From NCBI GenBank assembly GCA_015068175.1, contig SVLA01000062.1, positions 1 through 11,235 on the forward strand: a stretch of 11,235 bases of DNA. The letters are read 5' to 3'. The position numbers were made by a program, and so were the translations under genes. Numbering within the stretch: the first letter of the stretch is position 1; each line of letters starts with the position of its first letter. This stretch comes from Oscillospiraceae bacterium (GTDB lineage Bacteria > Bacillota_A > Clostridia > Oscillospirales > Oscillospiraceae). Below, piece after piece: positions 6,572-11,235 of the stretch. The notes beneath the pieces are model-generated. The model was not told where the DNA came from, made no database searches, and saw nothing but the letters and a program-made list of their open reading frames with translations.

Positions 6572-7153
6572 TCATGGGTCCATTATACCAATCTGTCGAA
6601 AAAAGGCAAGGGATATATTGTGGAAATCTTCGGCAGAACCGTTGTTTTCCAACACATAGTCGCATTTTTCCCGGAACCAGCTTTCGTCGTGCTGGGCGGC
6701 GATGCGGGAACGGGCGTATTCCTCTGTGATGCCGTCCCGGGCCATGAGGCGCCGGACCCGGCTCTCCGCCGGGGCGGTGACGGCCACGGTCACATCGCAC
6801 AGTTCGGCCAAACCCCCTTCAAAGAGGGCGATGGCGTCAATGGCGGCCAGGGAAGGATTGCTGGGAAGTTTACATAACACATATTCCTTCACGGCGCCGT
6901 GGGTGATCCTGTTCAGATCCGCCAGGGCCTTTTCGTCGGAAAAAACCAGATTGCCCAGCTTTTTGCGGTCCAGGGTGCCGCCGGAAACGGTTCCGGGGAA
7001 GCGGGCCCCGATGGCGGCGGTGAGGGCAGGATCCGTTCGCAGCAGATGATGATAGATGGCGTCGCAATCCAGTACCAGGCCGCCCTGGTCCCGGATCAGA
7101 TTCAGCAGGGTGGTCTTGCCGCAGCCGCTGCCACCGGTGATACCGATGATCAT
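6572..7153 (-). CDS. coaE: Dephospho-CoA kinase
   Basis: CoaE phosphorylates the 3'-hydroxyl of the ribose of dephospho-CoA with ATP, the last step of coenzyme A synthesis in the cytoplasm. The 193 residues match the family. The P-loop is GGSGCGKTT (7-15), and LDCDAIYHHLL (28-38) carries the substrate-binding Asp-x-Asp segment. GTLDRKKLGNLVFSD (59-73) is the family's CoA-domain signature, and the lid region includes ITEEYARSRIAAQ. Its ATG shares bases with the TGA of the Sua5 gene (ATGA), so translation is coupled. It also has GGAGG seven bases upstream, inside the preceding gene. The promoter of the next gene overlaps its 3' end. In many bacteria coaE is beside polA or mutM; here it is paired with a t6A gene instead. 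Confidence 0.96.
   Translation of the reverse strand: MIIGITGGSGCGKTTLLNLIRDQGGLVLDCDAIYHHLLRTDPALTAAIGARFPGTVSGGTLDRKKLGNLVFSDEKALADLNRITHGAVKEYVLCKLPSNPSLAAIDAIALFEGGLAELCDVTVAVTAPAESRVRRLMARDGITEEYARSRIAAQHDESWFREKCDYVLENNGSAEDFHNISLAFFRQIGIMDP
6582..6609 (-). promoter_or_regulatory. Internal promoter for the M18 aminopeptidase
   Basis: On the minus strand TTGCCT (plus 6604-6609), a 16-base T-rich spacer and TATAAT (plus 6582-6587). The -35 and most of the spacer lie within the last codons of coaE. Transcription would start near 6575, about 25 bases before the start codon. Confidence 0.7.
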
Positions 7154-8184
7154 AATTCTTCCTCCGCATCCACCACGTGGAAGGCGGCGGCCTTCTTCAG
7201 CCGGTTCTGGATGGCGTAGGCCACGCCGCCGCCCACGGGGCAGCGGGCGTACACCCGGCCCACGGCAGGGTCGTCCAGGATCCGCAGGGCCGCAAACAGA
7301 CCGGCGGACAAAGTGTCCACCTGAGCCTCCCGGCCGTAGGCCAGGGGCGCGCAGCCTTCATACAGTGGCAGTTCCTCCTCAAAACACAGCACCCGGTCGC
7401 CGGCGGAAAAATGCCGGCGGATGTAATCGGCGGCCTTCTCCCGGCTGCCGGCGACGATGACCACGTCGCACTGAGGGGCGTAATGGCGGTATTTCATGCC
7501 GGGGGCCTTGACCACCGCGTCCCGGTCGATGGCGGCGGTGACGGCCTTGTCCACCACCAGGTCGCCCAAAACTTCCAAAAGCTGCTCCGGGGTGACGCCG
7601 CCGGGCCGCAGGAGCCGGGGGCGATCCTCCGTCAGGTCTACGATAGTGGACTCCACGCCCACCCGGCAGGGGCCGCCGTCCACGATGGCGTCGATGCGGC
7701 CGTTGTGATCGTGGAGAACGTGCTGGGCCGTGGTGGTGGAAGGCTTGCCGGAAATATTGGCCGACGGCGCCGCCAGGGGCACGCCCGCCAGGCGGATGAT
7801 GGCCCGGGTCACGGCGCAATCCGGGCAGCGCACGGCCACGGTGGACAGACCGCCGGTGGTCCGCCTGGGCACATTGTCCCGGGCGGGCAGTACCAGGGTC
7901 AGGGGGCCGGGCCAGAATTTCTCCGCCAGGCGCCAGGCGCTTTCGGGGATCTCCCGGCAGTAGTCCGCCATTTGCTCCTTGCCCCACAGATGCAATATCA
8001 GGGGATTGTCCTGGGGACGGCCTTTGGCTTCAAAGATCTTGGCCACCGCCGCCTCGTCCAGGCCGTTGGCCCCCAGGCCGTAGACGGTCTCCGTGGGGAT
8101 GGCCACCAGGCCGCCGTTTTTGATGATCTGCGCGGCCACCGCCGGGGTTTGGGGATCGGCGGCGGATAAAAATAAGGTGTTCAT
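7150..8184 (-). CDS. Threonylcarbamoyl-AMP synthase, two-domain Sua5 type
   Basis: Makes L-threonylcarbamoyladenylate from threonine, bicarbonate and ATP for t6A37 modification of ANN-decoding tRNAs. The 344 residues hold an N-terminal YrdC/TsaC domain (about 5-190) with GLVAIPTETVYGLGAN (25-40), KGRPQDNPL (54-62) and APSANISGKPSTT. The linker motif APGMKYRHYAP follows, then a C-terminal Sua5 domain (about 235-330). The two-domain form is often called Sua5/YwlC, the short form TsaC. An ATG at 8190 is only two bases from GGAG (8193-8196), whereas the ATG at 8184 is eight bases away, so I chose 8184. It follows the hydrolase gene by 18 bases and overlaps coaE by four. The partners TsaB, TsaD and TsaE are not in the window. 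Confidence 0.95.
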   Translation of the reverse strand: MNTLFLSAADPQTPAVAAQIIKNGGLVAIPTETVYGLGANGLDEAAVAKIFEAKGRPQDNPLILHLWGKEQMADYCREIPESAWRLAEKFWPGPLTLVLPARDNVPRRTTGGLSTVAVRCPDCAVTRAIIRLAGVPLAAPSANISGKPSTTTAQHVLHDHNGRIDAIVDGGPCRVGVESTIVDLTEDRPRLLRPGGVTPEQLLEVLGDLVVDKAVTAAIDRDAVVKAPGMKYRHYAPQCDVVIVAGSREKAADYIRRHFSAGDRVLCFEEELPLYEGCAPLAYGREAQVDTLSAGLFAALRILDDPAVGRVYARCPVGGGVAYAIQNRLKKAAAFHVVDAEEEL

Positions 8185-8192
8185 AAGCATTT

Positions 8193-8196
8193 CTCC
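8193..8196 (-). promoter_or_regulatory. Ribosome binding site that fixes the Sua5 start
   Basis: GGAG on the minus strand is eight bases from the ATG at 8184 but only two from the ATG at 8190. This favours a protein beginning MNTLFLSA over one beginning MLMNTL. Confidence 0.75.
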
Positions 8197-8202
8197 GGGA
8201 TG

Positions 8203-8985
8203 TTACAATCCCATATCTTGCAATTCTTCAATGATCTGCAGGTAAAAACCGGCAATGCCGGACAGGTTTTTCTTGCGGCCGTAAAAACCCACCATCTTAA
8301 AGTGGTCCACGTCTTCACAAATGTTACCCCGGTATTGGCCCCATTGGCTGGAGGACACGGAAACCATGCCGTCGGTACCGCCCTGCTCGCAGTAGCGGGA
8401 GATGTGGTAGGGAAGGAAGAGCAGGAAGGACCGCTTGTCGGATACGTCGGCGGAAAAACTTTGGTAATACACGCCGGGGGCGTTGGGGGTGTCCTGGTTG
8501 AACCGCTCCATGGACGCTTTCGTCAGATCCTGACCCAACTGCAGGATATCCGGATGCCGGTCGCCCAGGATCCGGAAGGTCAGATCGATGAAAAACGCGG
8601 CGAACCTGGCCATAAAGCGGGGCAGAGCCAGGAGCTTGCCGCTGAGACCGGAACCGTGATGGGGGGTGGAGAGGGTGGTCAGGGAGGCTACATGATCTCC
8701 CATACCCAGGTGGGTGATCATATACCGGGCATCCAGGCCCCCTTTGGAATGGGCGATGATGTTGACTTTTTCACAGTTTTCCTTTTTCAGGATCTCCCGG
8801 ATCTCTTCACGCAATTGCCGCGCGTTGGAGACGATGCCGCCGACACCGTCCTGGTTGGTCACATAGACCGTCACATCTTCTTTTCGCAGGAAATCGCTGA
8901 TCCCGCGGAAGGCCCGCCAGAGCCGGAAATCCTTGGCCATCATGCCGTGGACCAGAACGACGGGGTATTGGGTCTTTGCCATCAT
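8203..8985 (-). CDS. Cytoplasmic alpha/beta-hydrolase, lipase-like
   Basis: A 260-residue alpha/beta-hydrolase resembling bacterial triacylglycerol lipases and PGAP1-like esterases. The N-terminal YPVVLVHGMM (7-16) is the oxyanion-hole strand-turn with the HG pair. The nucleophile is Ser80 in IIAHSKGG, an AxSxG elbow in which Ala replaces the first Gly, as in Bacillus LipA. Likely partners are Asp205 (GGTDGMVSV) and His228 (DVDHFKMVG), with spacing typical of this lipase group. No signal peptide or lipobox is seen, and only residues about 118-140 are hydrophobic enough for a lid or membrane contact, so it probably acts inside the cell. AGGAGG lies five bases before the ATG at 8985 and eight before the ATG at 8982, so either Met may be used. 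It sits between a gene of unknown function and the Sua5 gene. Its substrate is unknown. Confidence 0.88.
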   Translation of the reverse strand: MMAKTQYPVVLVHGMMAKDFRLWRAFRGISDFLRKEDVTVYVTNQDGVGGIVSNARQLREEIREILKKENCEKVNIIAHSKGGLDARYMITHLGMGDHVASLTTLSTPHHGSGLSGKLLALPRFMARFAAFFIDLTFRILGDRHPDILQLGQDLTKASMERFNQDTPNAPGVYYQSFSADVSDKRSFLLFLPYHISRYCEQGGTDGMVSVSSSQWGQYRGNICEDVDHFKMVGFYGRKKNLSGIAGFYLQIIEELQDMGL

Positions 8986-9008
8986 TCATACCTCCTGGCC
9001 GCTAAAAA

Positions 9009-9374
9009 TCATGGAGCAACTGCGGAACGGGCCTCTTCGTCCAGCCGGTACTGCGTGGGGGTCTTATATTCGTTGTAGTAATCGTAGTCATCCGATGATG
9101 TATAGTAATCATATACGTTTCGGAACAGGTCTTCTTCAAAGCCTTTGGAACGCAAAAAGTCGTTGAGCCACAACATTTTTGCGACGTATACCCGGTCACG
9201 GTCCAGGTCGATCAAAAAGGTTCGGATGTTCCTTTGCCGATAGGATTCCGGCATCCTCTTTTTCAGGATCACCAGCTTGTCGAACGCATAATATACACGG
9301 CGCACATCGTCGCCGGCCATGCCCAGGTTCTTCATGATGTTGCTGATTCGGTGTTCTGTCTTAAATTCGCTCAT
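9009..9374 (-). CDS. Protein of unknown function, Tyr/Asp-rich tail
   Basis: I do not recognise this 121-residue protein. The start at 9374 was chosen because AAAGGAA (9382-9388) lies seven bases upstream; an in-frame ATG at 9431 would add 19 residues but lies inside the upstream hairpin. Residues 1-85 look soluble and mainly helical, with many charged residues (for example DDVRRVYYAFDKLVILKKR, 22-40). Residues 88-103 are an unusual run of Tyr and Asp (YDYYTSSDDYDYYNEY), then a short polar C-terminus. There is no signal peptide, membrane segment or Cys cluster. It begins 78 bases after tpiA, across a hairpin, and ends 23 bases before the hydrolase, so it appears to be in the same transcript. 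A natural ribosome site and a full open frame in operon phase make it a real gene. Confidence 0.75.
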   Translation of the reverse strand: MSEFKTEHRISNIMKNLGMAGDDVRRVYYAFDKLVILKKRMPESYRQRNIRTFLIDLDRDRVYVAKMLWLNDFLRSKGFEEDLFRNVYDYYTSSDDYDYYNEYKTPTQYRLDEEARSAVAP

Positions 9375-9398
9375 GAAAGGGTTCCTTTCTGAAAGCAC

Positions 9399-9436
9399 AA
9401 AGGGGGTTACTGCCCATTCTGTTTGCAGCAACCCCC
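9399..9436 (-). terminator. Hairpin after tpiA, weak terminator or attenuator
   Basis: A 12-bp stem (9402-9413 with 9425-9436, one G-T pair) with an 11-base loop lies 16 bases after the tpiA stop. On the minus strand only TTT follows, then GTGCTTTC, so termination should be partial. No promoter is evident between it and the next gene. It may therefore lower, not abolish, expression of the downstream genes. Confidence 0.55.
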
Positions 9437-9452
9437 GGTGTTATTTGATTGA

Positions 9453-10232
9453 TCAGGCAGTGGGCTGGTTGGCAGCTTCGATGATCTTGACGAACTTCTC
9501 GGGAACCAGGGAAGCGCCGCCGATGAGGCCGCCGTCGATGTCGGGCTGGGCCAGCAGCTCGTAGGCGTTCTTGTCGTTCATGGAGCCGCCGTACAGGATG
9601 GAGATGGCCCGGGCATTCTTGGAGGAATACAGCTTGCGGACTACGCTGCGGATCATTTCGCAGACTTCCTCAGCCTGCTCGGGGGTGGCGGTACGGCCGG
9701 TGCCGATGGCCCAGATGGGCTCGTAAGCGATGATGACCTTGCGGATCTTATCCTCGGGCACGCCGGCCAGACCCAGCTTGATCTGCATGGTGATGTGCTC
9801 GTCGGTGATGCCGGCTTCCCGCTGCTCCAGGGTCTCGCCGCAGCACATGATGGGGATCAGACCGGCTTCCAGCGCGGCCAGGACCTTGGCATTGACGTCG
9901 GCGTCGGTCTCGCCGAACATCTCACGGCGCTCGGAGTGGCCGATGATGACGTACTTGCAGCCGGCGTCGGTCAGCATATTGCAGGCCAGCTCGCCGGTGT
10001 AAGCGCCGGAGGGGTTGGGGTTGCAGTTTTCGGCGCCGATGCCGACCCGGGTCTCCCGCATGGCCCGGACAGCGGCGGGGATGCAGATGGCGGGGACGCA
10101 CAGGGCGATGTCGCACCAGCGGCCCTTGGGCATAATGGCCTTGAACTGCGTCATAAACTCCTTGGTCTCGGAGGGGGTCTTGTTCATCTTCCAGTTACCG
10201 GCAATGACGGTCTTACGATACTTTCTGTTCAT
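9453..10232 (-). CDS. tpiA: Triose-phosphate isomerase
   Basis: TpiA interconverts dihydroxyacetone phosphate and glyceraldehyde 3-phosphate in glycolysis; it is a cytoplasmic TIM-barrel dimer. The 259 residues fit the family. Asn13 and Lys15 lie in AGNWKMNK, catalytic His99 in GHSERRE, and catalytic Glu171 in AYEPIWAIGTGR, which begins mobile loop 6. The phosphate-binding YGGSM and GLIGGASL stretches lie near the C-terminus. The open frame extends upstream to 10346, but AAGGAG (10240-10245) lies seven bases before the ATG at 10232, and the family N-terminus begins there. It follows pgk by 160 bases. I see no convincing promoter in that gap, so co-transcription with pgk is likely. The gap carries two hairpins lacking U-tracts. 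Confidence 0.97.
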   Translation of the reverse strand: MNRKYRKTVIAGNWKMNKTPSETKEFMTQFKAIMPKGRWCDIALCVPAICIPAAVRAMRETRVGIGAENCNPNPSGAYTGELACNMLTDAGCKYVIIGHSERREMFGETDADVNAKVLAALEAGLIPIMCCGETLEQREAGITDEHITMQIKLGLAGVPEDKIRKVIIAYEPIWAIGTGRTATPEQAEEVCEMIRSVVRKLYSSKNARAISILYGGSMNDKNAYELLAQPDIDGGLIGGASLVPEKFVKIIEAANQPTA

Positions 10233-10239
10233 AGTGATT

Positions 10240-10245
10240 CTCCTT
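10240..10245 (-). promoter_or_regulatory. Ribosome binding site that fixes the tpiA start
   Basis: AAGGAG on the minus strand lies seven bases before the ATG at 10232. It rules out the 38-residue N-terminal extension from the in-frame ATG at 10346, which shows no family similarity. Confidence 0.9.
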
Positions 10246-10313
10246 ATATGTTCATCGACAAACGATGTAGATTTCAAATTTATTGGGGTGATAAAAAATG
10301 GGAATCTGTGGGT

Positions 10314-10334
10314 GTCCTGCGCCAGAAGCAGGAC
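10314..10334 (-). other. Small hairpin in the pgk-tpiA gap
   Basis: A perfect 7-bp stem (10314-10320 with 10328-10334) encloses a 7-base loop. No T-run follows closely on the minus strand; six Ts occur only about 25 bases later. The palindrome ACCGATCGGT at 10333-10342 abuts it. It could be an RNA-processing or stability element. Confidence 0.4.
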
Positions 10335-10349
10335 CGATCGGTTCATAGA

Positions 10350-10376
10350 TATGGGAGGGGCATGGCCCCTCCCATA
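10350..10376 (-). other. Strong hairpin just after pgk, no U-tract
   Basis: A perfect 12-bp stem (10350-10361 with 10365-10376) with a 3-base loop starts 16 bases after the pgk stop codon. On neither strand is it followed by a T-run, so it is not a standard intrinsic terminator. A 3' stabiliser for the pgk message or a processing site between pgk and tpiA is plausible. Confidence 0.55.
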
Positions 10377-10392
10377 AAGCCATGGTTACAGA

Positions 10393-11235
10393 TTACTTAT
10401 CCTGCAGGCAGGCGATACCGGGCAGCTCCAGGCCTTCCAGGAATTCCAGGGAAGCGCCGCCGCCGGTGGAGATGTGCGTGATCCGGTCGGCAAAGCCCAA
10501 CTGCTCGCAAGCAGCGGCGGAGTCGCCGCCGCCCACGATGGTGGTGGCATCGGAATCGGCCAGAGCCTGGGCCACGGCAATGGTGCCCTTGGCCAGGGTG
10601 GGGTTCTCAAACACGCCCATGGGTCCGTTCCAGACCACGGTCTTGGCGGTCTTGGCAGCGGCGGCGAAAGCCTCGGCAGCCTTGGGGCCGATGTCCAGAC
10701 CCATCTGGTCAACGGGGATGGCGGTGCAGTCCACGTAGTCCACGGGGATCTCAGCGTCGATGGGGGAGGGGAAGGAAGCGGCAATGGCGGTGTCCACGGG
10801 CAGCAGCAGGTTGACGCCCTTGGCCTGGGCCTTGGCCATCATTTCCTTGCAGTAGTCCAACTTCTCATTGTCCACCAGGGACTTGCCGACGCTGTAGCCC
10901 TGGGCGGCCAGGAAGGTATAAGCCATACCGCCGCCGATGATCAGGGTGTCCACCTTCTCCAGCAGGTTGTTGATGACGTTCAGCTTGTCGGAGACCTTGG
11001 CGCCGCCCAGGATGGCCACGAAGGGACGCTCGGGGTTGGCCAGAGCCTTGCCCATGATGGACACTTCCTTCTGCACCAGGTAGCCGGAAACGGCGGGCAG
11101 ATAGTCAGCAACGCCGGCGGTGGAGGAGTGAGCGCGGTGAGCGGTGCCGAAGGCATCGTTGACGAAAATGTCAGCCAGGTCGGCCAGCGCCTTGCTCAGC
11201 TCGGGATCGTTCTTGGTCTCGAGCTGAGCAAGGCG
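10393..11235 (-). CDS. pgk: Phosphoglycerate kinase, 3'-terminal part
   Basis: The last 280 codons and stop of Pgk, which transfers the acyl phosphate of 1,3-bisphosphoglycerate to ADP in glycolysis. The full protein is about 400 residues, so the N-terminal third is outside the window. The frame is open to the right edge. Recognisable stretches are [20 protein letters not shown] and [11 protein letters not shown] at the end of the N-terminal domain, [25 protein letters not shown], the nucleotide-binding [13 protein letters not shown], and the C-terminal GGGDSAAA and [13 protein letters not shown]. An internal Met at 11076 is not the start, because family sequence continues upstream of it. The outermost five or six codons (RLAQL) do not match the expected ENxRF segment and coincide with an inverted copy of nearby sequence, so they may be artefactual. 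It is followed by tpiA. Confidence 0.96.
   Translation of the reverse strand, partial: RLAQLETKNDPELSKALADLADIFVNDAFGTAHRAHSSTAGVADYLPAVSGYLVQKEVSIMGKALANPERPFVAILGGAKVSDKLNVINNLLEKVDTLIIGGGMAYTFLAAQGYSVGKSLVDNEKLDYCKEMMAKAQAKGVNLLLPVDTAIAASFPSPIDAEIPVDYVDCTAIPVDQMGLDIGPKAAEAFAAAAKTAKTVVWNGPMGVFENPTLAKGTIAVAQALADSDATTIVGGGDSAAACEQLGFADRITHISTGGGASLEFLEGLELPGIACLQDK
11188..11235. repeat. Perfect 16-bp inverted repeat ending at the window edge
   Basis: Bases 11188-11203 are exactly the reverse complement of 11220-11235, separated by 16 bases. The left arm encodes expected Pgk sequence (ELSKA). The right arm falls where Pgk no longer matches its family, and the repeat runs to the last base, so it may continue outside the window. 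Confidence 0.9.

Noticed and set aside
5201..6877. A 558-codon open frame on the plus strand
   Set aside because: It lies antisense to the M18 aminopeptidase and coaE, whose motifs are unmistakable. Its translation is low-complexity (Gly, Ala, His, Val, Asp), typical of the antisense of GC-rich genes, and it has no ribosome site.
9375..9431. A 19-residue N-terminal extension of the unknown protein
   Set aside because: It would start inside the arm of the post-tpiA hairpin without a ribosome site, while AAAGGAA precedes the ATG at 9374.
10250..10300. A promoter for tpiA (TTGAAA and a downstream TGAACA)
   Set aside because: Spacing is 17 bases, but the -10 is poor, and the TATAAG nearby overlaps the ribosome site. 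I do not call a promoter here.
10233..10346. A 38-residue N-terminal extension of TpiA
   Set aside because: The ATG at 10232 has an ideal ribosome site and begins just before the conserved AGNWKMNK. The extension is unrelated to the family.
1..11235. CRISPR arrays, insertion sequences, phage genes or integration sites at the tRNAs
   Set aside because: No regularly spaced direct repeats, transposase or integrase sequences are visible, and the tRNA 3' ends are not duplicated nearby.

Overview
This window looks like a chromosomal segment from a GC-rich member of the Clostridia, probably near Oscillospirales/Ruminococcaceae. The reasons are the strong AGGAGG-type ribosome binding sites, the TTGnnn/TATAAT promoters, tRNA genes that encode their CCA ends, U-tract terminators, about 60% GC by eye in most genes, and protein types typical of gut Firmicutes. 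The taxonomic call is an inference; no 16S or other lineage marker is present. Every gene I can support lies on the minus strand, so transcription runs from right to left.

Layout in transcription order (right to left). A 3'-terminal fragment of pgk runs off the right edge. It is followed by tpiA, a 121-residue protein of unknown function, a cytoplasmic alpha/beta-hydrolase (lipase-like), a two-domain Sua5-type threonylcarbamoyl-AMP synthase, coaE (dephospho-CoA kinase) and an M18 aminopeptidase. The spacings from the unknown gene to the aminopeptidase are 21 bases or less, or overlaps, so they look like one transcription unit. The aminopeptidase also has its own promoter, and a strong terminator closes the block. 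Next comes an ECF-type sigma factor gene that overlaps a membrane-anchored, probable anti-sigma gene. It sits behind an ECF-like promoter that suggests autoregulation. Then come uxaC (uronate isomerase), with its own promoter and terminator, and a polytopic O-antigen ligase/polymerase-like protein, also a single-gene unit. The left end holds tRNA-Gln(UUG) and tRNA-Lys(UUU), co-transcribed from a consensus promoter, followed by two hairpins whose U-tracts lie on the plus strand.

How the genes fit together. pgk and tpiA are lower-glycolysis enzymes. Sua5 and CoaE are housekeeping enzymes (tRNA t6A modification and CoA synthesis) and are translationally coupled by an ATGA overlap. The sigma/anti-sigma pair is the only clear regulatory system, and the outer domain of its membrane partner is markedly AT-rich and unfamiliar to me. 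uxaC would feed hexuronates from plant polysaccharide into catabolism, but no partner genes are visible.

I see no insertion sequence, CRISPR array, phage gene or integrase. No gene-free stretch exceeds 300 bases. The most notable oddities are a perfect 16-bp inverted repeat that ends exactly at the right edge, where the Pgk sequence stops matching the family (a likely fold-back artefact), the AT-rich sensor domain of the anti-sigma protein, and the 121-residue protein with a Tyr/Asp-rich tail.
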